This document shows, piece by piece, positions 16,871-25,333 of a stretch of 64,000 nucleotides of DNA. Below the pieces are notes generated by a model that did not search any database, was not told where the DNA came from, and saw only the letters and a list, made by a program, of their open reading frames with translations. The stretch lies in NCBI RefSeq assembly GCF_004405105.1, contig NZ_SORW01000028.1, forward strand, positions 202,331 through 266,330. Reading direction: 5' to 3'. Within the stretch, counting starts at the first letter, position 1; every line of letters starts with the position of its first letter. Made by a program: the position numbers and the translations under genes. Origin of the DNA: Jeotgalibacillus sp. R-1-5s-1 (GTDB lineage: Bacteria > Bacillota > Bacilli > Bacillales > Jeotgalibacillaceae).

Positions 16871-17872
16871 TCAGCTGAACATAGAAGTACTGTGCATCGG
16901 CTGGACTCGTGCTTTCGGATCAATGGATGCCTTTGCATTGTTTACTGCTGTAGGTGCTTCGCCAAATCCTGCTGCAATGAGTCTGACCTTGCCATCATAC
17001 GTGCAAATATCACCCGCAGCATAAATGCCAGGTATATTGGTTTCCATTCTTGAATTAACGACAATGGAATTTTTCTCAATAACAAGATTCCACGTTTTAA
17101 TCGGACCAAGACTTGAAATGAATCCGTAATTAACAACAAGATGATCAAGGTCGATCGTCATGGTATCCTCTTCGCGTACCTTTTGTATTGTCAGCGACTG
17201 AAGATAATCGTTCATCGTCTGATAGCCGACCGGCACATACGGCGTGACGACATTGACCGAAGAATTTTTGAGCTGCTCAACACTGTGTTCGTGTGCACGG
17301 AACGAATCCCGACGGTGAACAAGTGTTACTGTATCTGCTACAGGTTCGAGCATCAGCGCCCAATCAACTGCGGAATCCCCGCCACCAAGTAACACCACGT
17401 TTTTCCCTTTAAATTGGTCAAGGTTATCGATATAATAATGAAGATTTTTTTCTTCAAAATCATGTAATCCATCGAGGTCGAGCTTTCTTGGCTGAAACGC
17501 ACCATTTCCGGCTGTAATAATGATCGTGCGTGAATAGTGAACTTCTTCATTTGTTGTTAAAATAAAGACGCCGTCCTCACGCTTTTCAACATTTATAACC
17601 TCCTGACTTAAACGGATTTCCGTATCAAACCGGCTCATCTGTTCAGTCAGATTATCAACGAGCTCCTGCGCTCTTACTTTTGGAAACCCGGCTACATCAT
17701 AAATATATTTATCCGGATAGAGAGCTGTCAGCTGACCACCCAGGTGCGGAAGACTTTCGATCAGTTTTACACTTGCCTGACGCATCCCACCGTAAAAAGC
17801 TGTGAATAACCCGACAGGACCGCCGCCGATGACCGTAATATCGTAAACAGCTGTATCTTCTTTCTTCACCAT
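16871..17872 (-). CDS. yumC: Ferredoxin/flavodoxin-NADP+ reductase YumC
   Basis: 333 residues, thioredoxin-reductase-like FNR of Bacillales. FAD loop [23 protein letters not shown] loop [17 protein letters not shown] and C-terminal [20 protein letters not shown] are intact; no CXXC, so not a thioredoxin reductase. It moves electrons between NADPH and ferredoxin or flavodoxin. ATG 17872 preceded by GGAGGG is chosen; upstream in-frame extension to 17956 has no site. Divergent from yumB, an arrangement linking NADPH and NADH redox genes. Confidence 0.93.
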   Translation of the reverse strand: MVKKEDTAVYDITVIGGGPVGLFTAFYGGMRQASVKLIESLPHLGGQLTALYPDKYIYDVAGFPKVRAQELVDNLTEQMSRFDTEIRLSQEVINVEKREDGVFILTTNEEVHYSRTIIITAGNGAFQPRKLDLDGLHDFEEKNLHYYIDNLDQFKGKNVVLLGGGDSAVDWALMLEPVADTVTLVHRRDSFRAHEHSVEQLKNSSVNVVTPYVPVGYQTMNDYLQSLTIQKVREEDTMTIDLDHLVVNYGFISSLGPIKTWNLVIEKNSIVVNSRMETNIPGIYAAGDICTYDGKVRLIAAGFGEAPTAVNNAKASIDPKARVQPMHSTSMFS

Positions 17873-18014
17873 AATCCCTCCAAACAATCTCTCAACTTGC
17901 CTGTAGTGTATCATACACAGGCTTTTGACATGTATTCCGGTACTCCGTTCAAACATATTTCAGACTTTTGGATGAAACGCTATTGACAAAGTTTTCTGAT
18001 TTCCATTGAATAAC

Positions 18015-18043
18015 TTGAAAATGTGACAAAAAAAGAATATGAT
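18015..18043 (+). promoter_or_regulatory. Candidate sigma-A promoter of yumB
   Basis: TTGAAA (18015-18020) and TATGAT (18038-18043) are separated by 17 bases and face yumB. Lies in the 303-base gap 17873-18176. Confidence 0.5.
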
Positions 18044-18085
18044 AGTGAAAGACAAGAATTGTTACTACACGTATGATGTTCTCTT

Positions 18086-18103
18086 TCGTGAATAATTTCA
18101 CAA
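18086..18103 (+). promoter_or_regulatory. Rex operator upstream of yumB
   Basis: TCGTGAATAATTTCACAA differs at one position from the Rex consensus TTGTGAAWWWWTTCACAA and has perfect GTGAA/TTCAC arms. It lies just downstream of the candidate promoter, where a bound repressor would block transcription. Rex senses the NADH/NAD+ ratio, and yumB encodes an NADH dehydrogenase. Confidence 0.8.
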
Positions 18104-18176
18104 TCTTTATGTTCAGGCATGCGTTGCTGCCTTAATTGCATCGTAATCTCATATTAAAAAGGTGGAAGTGATCCAA

Positions 18177-19391
18177 TTGAAAAGACCAACAGTGGTTGTT
18201 TTAGGAGCAGGATATGGCGGTTTATCCGTTGTCACGAAACTTCAGAAGCTAGTTAATCCGGATGATATGGATATCATTCTTGTAAACAAGAATGACTACC
18301 ATTACGAAACAACATGGTTACACGAAGCATCTGCAGGAACGATGCACCATGATAAAGTACGTTATGACATTGATGGTGTTATTAACAAAGGAAAAGTAAA
18401 CTTTGTAAAAGCAACAGTTGAAAACATTGATACAAAGGCACAAAAGGTTATTACTGACCGCTCTGAAATTGCGTATGACTACCTTGTAGTAGGCTTAGGA
18501 TTCGAAGGCGAAACATTCGGCATTCCTGGTCTGAAGGAGCACGCATTCTCTATTGCCAACATTAAGGCAGCACGTCAGATCCGTGACCACATCGAATATC
18601 AATTCTCAACTTACAGCCTTGAAGAAACAAAAGATCCTTCAAGACTGACGATCGTTGTCGGTGGTGCCGGATTCACAGGAATCGAGTTCCTTGGCGAACT
18701 TGCTGACCGTGTACCTGAGCTTTGTGAAGAATATGATATCGATCCGAAAGCCGTTCGCGTTCTTTGCGTAGAGGCTGCGCCAATGGTACTGCCAGGCTTT
18801 GATAAAGAGCTTGTTGATTACGCTGTTTCTTACCTTGAAAGCAAAGGAATTGAATTCTCAATCGGCACACCGGTTGTAGAAGCAACTCCAGAAGGCGTTA
18901 AAATCAAAAAAGGCGAAGACACATTCGAAGAGATCAAAGCACAAACAGTTGTTTGGGCAGCGGGTGTCCGTGGAAACCCAATCATTGAAAAAGCAGGATT
19001 TGAAAACATGCGTGCACGGATCAAGGTTGATGCAGACCTTCGTGCCCCAGGTCACAACAATGTATTCATCGTTGGAGACTGCGCACTTATGATCAACCCT
19101 GAGAATGACCGTCCATACCCACCAACTGCACAAATTGCGATGCAACAAGGTGCTCACACAGCACACAACCTTGTCGCATTAGCAAAAGGTGACGAGCTTG
19201 AGCCATTCTCTCCAGACCTTAAAGGAACAGTATGTTCTCTTGGTGAAAAGGAAGCAATCGGTGAAGTATTCGGCCGCAAGATCACAGGTAAACAGGCTGC
19301 ATTCATGAAAAAGGTCATCGATAACCGTGCCCTTTACATCATTGGCGGACCTGGACTTGTATTCAAAAAAGGTAAACTTAACGTACTATAA
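18177..19391 (+). CDS. yumB: Type II NADH dehydrogenase-like protein YumB
   Basis: 404 residues; FAD loop [17 protein letters not shown] loop [19 protein letters not shown] and FIVGDCALM with [10 protein letters not shown] are all present. This is the single-subunit, non-proton-pumping NADH:menaquinone oxidoreductase fold at the inner face of the membrane. Start taken as TTG 18177 ([10 protein letters not shown]), with GGAAGTGA upstream; an in-frame GTG at 18162 is less likely. A Rex-type operator precedes it, so the gene is probably derepressed when NADH is high. Terminator overlaps the following 21-bp array boundary. Confidence 0.92.
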   Translation: MKRPTVVVLGAGYGGLSVVTKLQKLVNPDDMDIILVNKNDYHYETTWLHEASAGTMHHDKVRYDIDGVINKGKVNFVKATVENIDTKAQKVITDRSEIAYDYLVVGLGFEGETFGIPGLKEHAFSIANIKAARQIRDHIEYQFSTYSLEETKDPSRLTIVVGGAGFTGIEFLGELADRVPELCEEYDIDPKAVRVLCVEAAPMVLPGFDKELVDYAVSYLESKGIEFSIGTPVVEATPEGVKIKKGEDTFEEIKAQTVVWAAGVRGNPIIEKAGFENMRARIKVDADLRAPGHNNVFIVGDCALMINPENDRPYPPTAQIAMQQGAHTAHNLVALAKGDELEPFSPDLKGTVCSLGEKEAIGEVFGRKITGKQAAFMKKVIDNRALYIIGGPGLVFKKGKLNVL

Positions 19392-19401
19392 TGTATAGAG
19401 C

Positions 19402-19435
19402 AAACAGGGACAGCCAATCGGTTGTCCCTGTTTTT
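19402..19435 (+). terminator. Intrinsic terminator after yumB
   Basis: AACAGGGACAGCC and GGTTGTCCCTGTT pair (one G-U), followed by TTTTT; the 21-bp array starts at the next base. Confidence 0.88.
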
Positions 19436-19647
19436 GTCGATCGGACAGAAAGATTTGTCGATAGAGGCTTTGTTATTGTCGATAGAGGCTTTGTTATTGT
19501 TGATAGCAGGTTTGAATCTGTTGATCACTTTTACAAATGCGTCTCTGATGTCGATAGCCTGACGAGAAATGTTGATAGGAGCGGTGAAAATGTGAATAGC
19601 GGCCGTGTTCCTGTTTCTGTCGATAGAGGCAATCTTTCCGTCGATAC
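19436..19647. repeat. 21-bp-phased GTYGATAG array, second copy
   Basis: Cores at 19436, 19457, 19478, 19499, 19520, 19550, 19571, 19592, 19619 and 19640. Steps are 21 bases except 30 and 27 at two breaks. Motifs include GTCGATCG, GTCGATAG, GTTGATAG and GTGAATAG. It begins immediately after the yumB terminator, in the 459-base gap 19392-19850. Confidence 0.9.
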
Positions 19648-19763
19648 GTCACTCCACCACCAGCTTACATATTCCTCTTCCACAAAAAACATTCTGTAAT
19701 CCCGATTGAAATTCAACTCAAACCATGTAAGATTGATTGTATGACAAATTCATCTTATAAAGA

Positions 19764-19828
19764 GGACTGGACACACCCCGAGACTCCTGTGGCGGAAAGC
19801 GCAGGGTGAGCCCGGTCCGGCTTCACCT
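19764..19828. repeat. Fragment of the dispersed repeat (copy H)
   Basis: GAGACTCCTGTGGCGGAAAG, CAGGGTGAGC and GGCTTCACC match part of the core in the orientation of copies C and G, but most of the element is missing. Confidence 0.65.
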
Positions 19829-19850
19829 ATAGTAAAAGAGGAGGATCCCC

Positions 19851-20333
19851 ATGAAAAGAGGCAACGTATGGCTCGGCGCAGCCGGACTCATCGAAAACAG
19901 CAAAGGCGAATGGCTCGTCGTCAAAAAGAAATACGGCGGATTAAAAGGAAAATGGTCTATCCCCGCAGGTTTCGTGGACCAGGGCGAAACCGCTGATCAG
20001 GCTGCCGTGAGGGAAGTTAGAGAAGAAACGGGCATCATCGCCGACGTGATCAAGGTTGGCGGCTTCCGGAGCGGTGTACTGAAAGAAACGATCAGTGATA
20101 ACATGATCATCTTCATCATGAAAGCCCGTGATGAAAACCAGCCATTGCAGGTCCCGGCTGAAGAAATCGAGGAAGCAGCCTGGATCCCTAAAAAAGATCT
20201 CAGACATCACCCGGATGTTTCTTCCATGATTCCCGTCATGATTGATCATGAAGAAGCAGCTACACTCGAAATCAACCGCAACTCCGATCCTGGAGCGCAA
20301 TTCGGCTATACGACGTACCATTTGTTTTTCTGA
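19851..20333 (+). CDS. Nudix hydrolase
   Basis: 160 residues. The Nudix box GX5EX7REUXEEXGU is complete: GFVDQGETADQAAVREVREE followed by TGI, with the metal-binding Glu residues in REVREE. Preceded by the family pattern WSIPAGFV. Nudix enzymes cleave nucleoside diphosphates linked to another moiety; the substrate here is not predictable. GAGGAGG lies eight bases before ATG 19851. Monocistronic by spacing. Confidence 0.9.
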   Translation: MKRGNVWLGAAGLIENSKGEWLVVKKKYGGLKGKWSIPAGFVDQGETADQAAVREVREETGIIADVIKVGGFRSGVLKETISDNMIIFIMKARDENQPLQVPAEEIEEAAWIPKKDLRHHPDVSSMIPVMIDHEEAATLEINRNSDPGAQFGYTTYHLFF

Positions 20334-20648
20334 TACTTATTCAAACGTGTGAAAGCTTATCCGTTACATAGGAAACTTTTCCAATATTTATTTTACATTT
20401 GATTAGGATATTAGCAGGAAGCGCATCCCGCATAACAGATCAGCAATTTATGAACGACTATTGACAATAAATGTGAACATTTCATGAAATTTATACAACC
20501 TTCTAAATTTTCTGATAATTAAAGAAAATAGGCGTTAGGGGGTTATGTATTCGCTTACATGGTCATTTTTCGCTGATTTTGCTCCTTTTCAGCCGTTAAC
20601 AGCCCATGCTATAGTACTCTCAATACAACACAAGAGAGGGTGCTTCCC
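20334..20648. other. 315-base noncoding gap between the Nudix gene and yuiA
   Basis: AT-rich, with no open frame of interest. It contains a good -35 (TTGACA at 20461) without a convincing -10 at normal spacing, a CodY-like box, and TATAGT upstream of yuiA that could be its -10. Confidence 0.5.
20506..20520. promoter_or_regulatory. CodY-like box
   Basis: AATTTTCTGATAATT has one mismatch to AATTTTCWGAAAATT. A single site in AT-rich DNA is weak evidence. Confidence 0.3.
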
Positions 20649-20762
20649 ATGAAAAAACGTTCAAATAAAACGTGCGACTACTGTTCAGGTCAAGGTTACT
20701 TTCAGCTTCGTCTAGGCGGATCTGAAACATGCCCGAACTGTGGCGGCAACGGTAAAAAATAA
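20649..20762 (+). CDS. yuiA: YuiA, tiny zinc-finger protein
   Basis: 37 residues with two DnaJ-like CXXCXGXG repeats: CDYCSGQG (residues 9-16) and CPNCGGNG (residues 28-35), enough to bind one zinc ion. AGAGAGGGTG precedes ATG 20649. Family known from B. subtilis yuiA beside yuiB; function unknown, possibly a protein- or RNA-binding zinc knuckle. Followed by an intrinsic terminator. Confidence 0.85.
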   Translation: MKKRSNKTCDYCSGQGYFQLRLGGSETCPNCGGNGKK

Positions 20763-20764
20763 AG

Positions 20765-20795
20765 AAAAGTGGATGCAGAGCGCATCCACTTTTTA
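20765..20795 (+). terminator. Intrinsic terminator after yuiA
   Basis: AAAAGTGGATGC and GCATCCACTTTTT pair around a five-base loop. Confidence 0.9.
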
Positions 20796-20898
20796 TTTTG
20801 ACTCTGGGTTCTAAAACATAATTGAATTTTTTTAATATAACATATTAGTCAAAGTACGCTTGATTTGTGTCATCTAATCGAACCTTCCACTTGCAGCA

Positions 20899-20927
20899 TT
20901 GCACCGGTGTAGGAAATAAGGTACACT
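20899..20927 (+). promoter_or_regulatory. Candidate promoter of yuiB
   Basis: TTGCAC (20899-20904), 17-base spacer, TACACT (20922-20927), ending 28 bases before the chosen yuiB start. Confidence 0.4.
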
Positions 20928-20955
20928 GTTTTAGTGAATGTGGAGGTGTCTCTTT

Positions 20956-21282
20956 TTGGAATCATTTGGATTGGCTGAATTGTTAATTTCAATGCTGTTG
21001 TTTCTTATCCTGTTCTTTGGGATTGGATTTCTTTTAAATATGCTTCTGCGCATGACCTGGATCATGGCAGTGATTTATCCGGTTATTACGATTTTAATTG
21101 TCGATGAGGTTCGCTTTATCGAATATTTTCGTGCGCCCGGAGAATCTTTTACGGCACTTGGTGACCGATTTACCTCGCTGGCAGCAGCGGACATTTTAAT
21201 ATTATCAAGCGGTATGGCTGGAGCGATCATTGCAGGACTTGTGATGATGTGGCTTCGTAAGCAGGGTTACCGAATGTTCTAA
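20956..21282 (+). CDS. yuiB: YuiB family membrane protein
   Basis: 108 residues with three hydrophobic segments (starting near residues 8, 33 and 82) and the motif FFGIGFLLNMLLRMTWIM typical of YuiB. Start TTG 20956 is chosen because GGAGGTG lies eight bases upstream, whereas ATG 20938 precedes that site. Function unknown. Ends in a terminator; yuiC follows with its own leader. Confidence 0.82.
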   Translation: MESFGLAELLISMLLFLILFFGIGFLLNMLLRMTWIMAVIYPVITILIVDEVRFIEYFRAPGESFTALGDRFTSLAAADILILSSGMAGAIIAGLVMMWLRKQGYRMF

Positions 21283-21311
21283 AAGCTCCCCGGGATACGA
21301 GGAGCTTTTTT
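21281..21311 (+). terminator. Intrinsic terminator after yuiB
   Basis: AAAAGCTCC and GGAGCTTTTTT pair. Confidence 0.85.
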
Positions 21312-21451
21312 AATTGTCAGTCAATTTGGATTTTTTCGTGAGAGCTCACTTCTGTCAGATCTTTTTCCAGGCATATATCATGTTTCCAAAAAATAAAATG
21401 ATTAAAGTATGGAATCGTGGGGAAAAGGACACATTGGAAGGAGTGGAAGTA

Positions 21452-22114
21452 GTGAAAGTTAATATAAATCTGTTTAGAAGTGCTGCTTTTGTATTATTTG
21501 CAGGGGTGATCTCCTTGTTTTTTGTGAATGATACAAAGGCAGCCTATGAATCTTCCTGGAGTATTGAACCTCCGGAATATATTGCAGAGGCACAGCTGCC
21601 GCTTGTTGAGGATCTGCGTCTTTTGGAAAACCGGACATTATCGCTGGAATCAAAAAGGCTCGTTCAGGATGATACAGCTTCAACATTTATCGCATCAAGG
21701 CTGGCTTCATCAGAAGATAAGGTCATTCCAAGACATGTAAAGGACAACCCTAAAAAGGTTGTTACAGCAACGGGATATACAGCTGGTGAGGAATCTACCG
21801 GTAAAAATCCCGGAGATCCCCTTTATGGCATTACGTTTTCAGGTGTTGAGGTAACACGTGATCATTATTCTACCATTGCAGCCGATCCGAAAGTGTTCCC
21901 GATCGGATCGATTTTATATATTCCCGGTTATGGCTATGGTGTAGTGGCAGATACGGGAAGTGCTATTAAGGGTAATATCATTGACCTTTATTATGACACT
22001 GTGGATGAAGTGTTTAATGAATGGGGTAAGCAGAAGGTTGAAGTTTATGTATTGAAGGAAGGCGACGGAACCTTTACCGAAGAAGAACTTCATAAATTAA
22101 ATCAGGGTGCCTGA
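21452..22114 (+). CDS. yuiC: 3D-domain cell-wall protein YuiC
   Basis: 220 residues, as in B. subtilis YuiC. A signal-peptide-like N terminus ([20 protein letters not shown]) is followed by a linker and a C-terminal 3D domain with its aspartates in [18 protein letters not shown]. This fold is shared with MltA-type lytic transglycosylases and stationary-phase survival (Sps/Rpf-like) muralytic proteins of Firmicutes, so peptidoglycan cleavage outside the membrane is inferred. GTG 21452 is chosen with GGAGTGG upstream; longer in-frame starts lack a site. Confidence 0.85.
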   Translation: MKVNINLFRSAAFVLFAGVISLFFVNDTKAAYESSWSIEPPEYIAEAQLPLVEDLRLLENRTLSLESKRLVQDDTASTFIASRLASSEDKVIPRHVKDNPKKVVTATGYTAGEESTGKNPGDPLYGITFSGVEVTRDHYSTIAADPKVFPIGSILYIPGYGYGVVADTGSAIKGNIIDLYYDTVDEVFNEWGKQKVEVYVLKEGDGTFTEEELHKLNQGA

Positions 22115-22119
22115 CTGAA

Positions 22120-22162
22120 AAGAGCCGGAAACCGTTCAAATATTGAACGGTTTCCGGCTCTT
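22120..22162. terminator. Long bidirectional terminator between yuiC and BtuF-like gene
   Basis: Twenty-base-pair perfect stem AAGAGCCGGAAACCGTTCAA with an ATA loop side, between convergent genes. Confidence 0.92.
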
Positions 22163-22169
22163 ATATTTA

Positions 22170-22967
22170 TTAAAAAGGAGATTCAAGATGATTGTAGGCG
22201 TCAGGGTGTAACAGCTTACCCAGCCTGATTAAACCTTTTATCAAACGTGGTGATGGCCGGCAATATAATTCTTCTTCAAGAATATGAATGCGGTTCTCTC
22301 TTACGGCATCCAACTCTGATGAACCGGGGCGTTTTTTGACAACAGCAGGATTTACACGGCTGATTTGAACGCCTACCCAAGCCAGACAGATATGGTCGGG
22401 CTTTCGATTACACACGTCATTCCAATCGGTCTGCACACTTGCCAGTTCCACATCCCGAAAGACATTCGTGGCACCTGCCAGCTCACTGATCTCGGTCAGC
22501 CAGTTGACGCTGCCTGGTGTGAAAATCGGATTTGGCCACCACTCCCAATAAATTGAGGGCGTTTCAGTAAGCTGTGCGCTGATCCTCTTACATTCGGTTA
22601 ACACATCTTCTATATCCTGACACACCTTCCTTGCATGATCCTCTACTCCGGTCAGCTTGCCAAGTGTCAGAAGGTCTTCTTTAATATCAGCTATGCTCTG
22701 AGGGTTGAAAATCGTATGGGGAATCCCCCTGCGATCAAGTTCCTCAATATTCTTTTCCATTCCCGGAACACTCAGCGAAGATAATACGAGATCAGGCTGA
22801 AGCGATTCTACCAGATCGATATTGATAGACAGATCAGGTCCGAGCTTTGTGAGATTTTGAACCGATTCAGGAAAATCAGAATAGTCATCGACTGCGATTA
22901 ATGATTCTGTCAGTCCAAGTGCCTCCACAAGCTCAGTATTACTCGGACAAAGTGAAACGATTTTCAT
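22170..22967 (-). CDS. BtuF-like (helical backbone) binding protein without signal peptide
   Basis: 265 residues of the periplasmic-binding-protein class III fold used for cobalamin or siderophore capture: SLCPSNTELVEALGL start, LGPDLSINIDLVESLQPDLV, and a central WEWWPNPIFTPGSVNW. Unlike a transporter binding protein it starts directly at the mature fold, with no signal sequence or lipobox, and no ABC permease or ATPase is nearby. The gene lies 18 bases downstream of yuiD. It is most likely cytosolic; a cobalamin-binding role is inferred from fold only. Confidence 0.8.
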   Translation of the reverse strand: MKIVSLCPSNTELVEALGLTESLIAVDDYSDFPESVQNLTKLGPDLSINIDLVESLQPDLVLSSLSVPGMEKNIEELDRRGIPHTIFNPQSIADIKEDLLTLGKLTGVEDHARKVCQDIEDVLTECKRISAQLTETPSIYWEWWPNPIFTPGSVNWLTEISELAGATNVFRDVELASVQTDWNDVCNRKPDHICLAWVGVQISRVNPAVVKKRPGSSELDAVRENRIHILEEELYCRPSPRLIKGLIRLGKLLHPDAYNHLESPF

Positions 22968-22985
22968 GTGCCAGGCACGTCCTTT

Positions 22986-23465
22986 TTACAGTGATAATAA
23001 ATAGTGAAGAAGCAGTGTCAGGAGAATTCCCGTTAAACCCCCGAAGAAAACCTCTATCGGCTTATGTCCAAGAAGTGTTTTTAATTCTTTTCTCTTTTCC
23101 TCTTCATCTTTTTTCTGCCAGCCTTTTGCCTCTGATACGAGCTTGTTGAAATCTCTCATCAGTTGGTTAATCACGGCTGCCTGCTCTCCAGCCTGAAAGC
23201 GCACACCGGTTGCATCAAACATCGTGATAATTGCAAAAACAGTGGCCAGGGCGAAAACAGGTGAAGCAAGACCTGATTCAAGTGCAATTCCAGTCGCAAG
23301 TGCGGTAACGGCAGCAGAGTGAGAGCTCGGCATACCGCCAGTTGATGTGACAAGTGACCAGTCCACCTTGCGTGAAGCAATGAATTGGATCGGCACCTTG
23401 ACGACCTGGGCAAATAAAATAGCGAATAAGGATGCCCAGAGGGGGAAGTTAGTGAAGATTTCCAT
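22986..23465 (-). CDS. yuiD: Divergent PAP2-family membrane protein YuiD
   Basis: 159 residues, DUF212. Motifs SRKVDWSLVTSTGGMPSSHS and FDATGVRFQAGEQA are the signatures of acid phosphatase/vanadium haloperoxidase-related membrane proteins, with several helices and a C-terminal VFFGGLTGILLTLLLHYL. The ATG at 23465 (MEIFTNFPLW) aligns with the usual YuiD start and is preferred to 23477, which abuts its ribosome site. Probably a lipid-phosphate or prenol-phosphate phosphatase; substrate unknown. Confidence 0.88.
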   Translation of the reverse strand: MEIFTNFPLWASLFAILFAQVVKVPIQFIASRKVDWSLVTSTGGMPSSHSAAVTALATGIALESGLASPVFALATVFAIITMFDATGVRFQAGEQAAVINQLMRDFNKLVSEAKGWQKKDEEEKRKELKTLLGHKPIEVFFGGLTGILLTLLLHYLLSL

Positions 23466-23610
23466 GAAGTGTTTCATTCCTCTCTAGCGGCCGGAATCGA
23501 CAGTTTTGTTGAAATTATAACATATTTTAAAGACTTGCCGGACAATGGTTCACACGTTATTCGAAATAAACAGATATTTAACGTATACTTAACAATGGAG
23601 GTGTTTTTTA

Positions 23611-25119
23611 ATGAAATGGACAATACATAATACAGATGATGTTTTAAACACAAAGCACGATTACATGCTGACTGCGGTCTGGAACCGCCCGACGGTTGAG
23701 GGATTTACAAAAGAGCTTGATGAGGCTCTTGAAGGTAAATTAACTGACCTTATTAAAGAAGGGGACATCGAGACAAAAAAGAAAGTTGTTTCTTTTCTCC
23801 CGACACTTGGATCGCTTGAATCCAAACGGGTTGTGTTTTTAGGTCTTGGTAAAGAAAACAAGCTGACGTTTGATTTATTACGGGAAGCGTTTGGATCACT
23901 TGCGAAAGAGCTGAAAAAGAAAAAGGTCAATACGCTTGCGATCGCGCTTGATTCATTTACAACGGATGAAGTGGATGCTACGGATGCAGCCCAGGCTTTA
24001 TCAGAAGGTCTGATCCTTGGTGGATATGAGTTTGAAGGATATAAAAAGAAGCCAAATGTAGCGGATGTAAGGCTTGAAAATATCACGATTTATTCAAATC
24101 ACGATGATCAGGAATTACAGGCGGCGCTTGAAGTCGGAGAAGCAATGGCAATCGGGACAAACGAAGCCCGTACACTTGTCAATATGCCGTCCAATCTATT
24201 AACCGCAGTCAAAATGGCGGAGTACGCACAGGAGCTTGCGGACCGCCACGGCTTTGAGGCTGAGATTCTTGGCAAAGAGGAAATTGAATCACTCGGAATG
24301 GGTGCGCTTTTAGCGGTGAATCAGGGCTCTGAAATCCCGCCGAGAATGATCGTCCTGAAGCATAAAGGAAAAGAAGAGTGGAAGGACGTACTTGCCCTTG
24401 TGGGAAAAGGAATTACGTTTGATACAGGCGGCTATTCGATTAAGCCGAAGGATGGCATTGTCGGAATGAAGGCGGATATGGGTGGAGCGGCAGCCGTACT
24501 TGGTGCAATGGAGATCATTGGCCGCCTGCAGCCGGAACAGAACGTTATGGCAGTGATTGCTGCAACGGATAACATGGTCAGCCATACCGCATTCAAACCG
24601 GATGATGTCATTACGTCCCTCAGCGGAAAAACGATCGAAATTCTGAATACAGACGCTGAAGGCAGGCTTGTTCTTGCAGATGCCGTCACGTATGCAAAAC
24701 AGCATGGTGCTGATTATCTCGTTGATGTTGCGACCCTTACAGGCGGTGTTATCGTAGCGCTTGGGCTTGATAAGACAGGGGCACTGACCAATAATGAGCC
24801 TTTCTTTGAAAAGGTGCTGGAAGCGTCTGCCGAGGCGGGAGAGTTTATCTGGCAGCTGCCGTACACTGAAGGAGATCGCAAGCGTGTTCGCAACAGTCCG
24901 GTCGCTGATCTGAATAATTCACCAGGCCGTGATGGGCATGCGCTGTTTGCCGGTGCATTTATCGGGGAGTTCACGGAAGGAACACCATGGGTTCACCTTG
25001 ATATCGCGGGAACAGCAACAACGAAGGCACCGCATTCGTTAGGACCGGCCGGGGCAACGGGTGTCATGGCCAGAACGCTGGCATTACTGACAGAGCAGTT
25101 TTTATTAGAAGACGAATAA
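23611..25119 (+). CDS. pepA: Leucyl aminopeptidase (M17)
   Basis: 502 residues. The dimetal site is intact: Lys in [19 protein letters not shown], Asp residues there and in MKADMGGAA, and the M17 signature [12 protein letters not shown] with the catalytic Asp and Glu. N-terminal regulatory domain and C-terminal peptidase domain are both of full length. Cytosolic enzyme releasing N-terminal residues during peptide turnover. GGAGGTG precedes ATG 23611. Corresponds to B. subtilis yuiE. Ends in an intrinsic terminator. Confidence 0.95.
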   Translation: MKWTIHNTDDVLNTKHDYMLTAVWNRPTVEGFTKELDEALEGKLTDLIKEGDIETKKKVVSFLPTLGSLESKRVVFLGLGKENKLTFDLLREAFGSLAKELKKKKVNTLAIALDSFTTDEVDATDAAQALSEGLILGGYEFEGYKKKPNVADVRLENITIYSNHDDQELQAALEVGEAMAIGTNEARTLVNMPSNLLTAVKMAEYAQELADRHGFEAEILGKEEIESLGMGALLAVNQGSEIPPRMIVLKHKGKEEWKDVLALVGKGITFDTGGYSIKPKDGIVGMKADMGGAAAVLGAMEIIGRLQPEQNVMAVIAATDNMVSHTAFKPDDVITSLSGKTIEILNTDAEGRLVLADAVTYAKQHGADYLVDVATLTGGVIVALGLDKTGALTNNEPFFEKVLEASAEAGEFIWQLPYTEGDRKRVRNSPVADLNNSPGRDGHALFAGAFIGEFTEGTPWVHLDIAGTATTKAPHSLGPAGATGVMARTLALLTEQFLLEDE

Positions 25120-25126
25120 TCATGTT

Positions 25127-25163
25127 AAAAAGCCGGGACACATTTTTGTGTTCCGGTTTTTTT
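25127..25163 (+). terminator. Intrinsic terminator after pepA
   Basis: AAAAAGCCGGGACACA pairs with TGTGTTCCGGTTTTT, followed by T-run. Confidence 0.88.
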
Positions 25164-25235
25164 AATATGGTGAATAGTATGCGTATAGGTCCATTCTTTA
25201 AAATTTTCACGCAAATTAGACTTTCTGTTGAAGCG

Positions 25236-25264
25236 TTGACAGATAAACCTTGAGTTGGTATGGT
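25236..25264 (+). promoter_or_regulatory. Candidate sigma-A promoter of yuiF
   Basis: TTGACA (25236-25241), 17-base spacer, TATGGT (25259-25264), about 70 bases before the yuiF ATG. Confidence 0.55.
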
Positions 25265-25333
25265 TTTAAAGGTATTTTAATACGTTACCTGTTTAGCAGA
25301 ATAAAGAACTTATTGTTAGAGGAGATTTTATAC

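Noticed and set aside
14359..19647. CRISPR array interpretation of the phased repeats
   Set aside because: Conserved cores are only about 8 bases, variable between units, spacers about 13 bases, and there are no cas genes.
19391..19699. 102-codon open frame over the 21-bp array (VDRGF-type heptads)
   Set aside because: It starts at the yumB stop, reads through the yumB terminator, has no ribosome site, and its heptads follow from the DNA period; the opposite strand gives similar repeats. Although all steps are multiples of three, coding is not supported.
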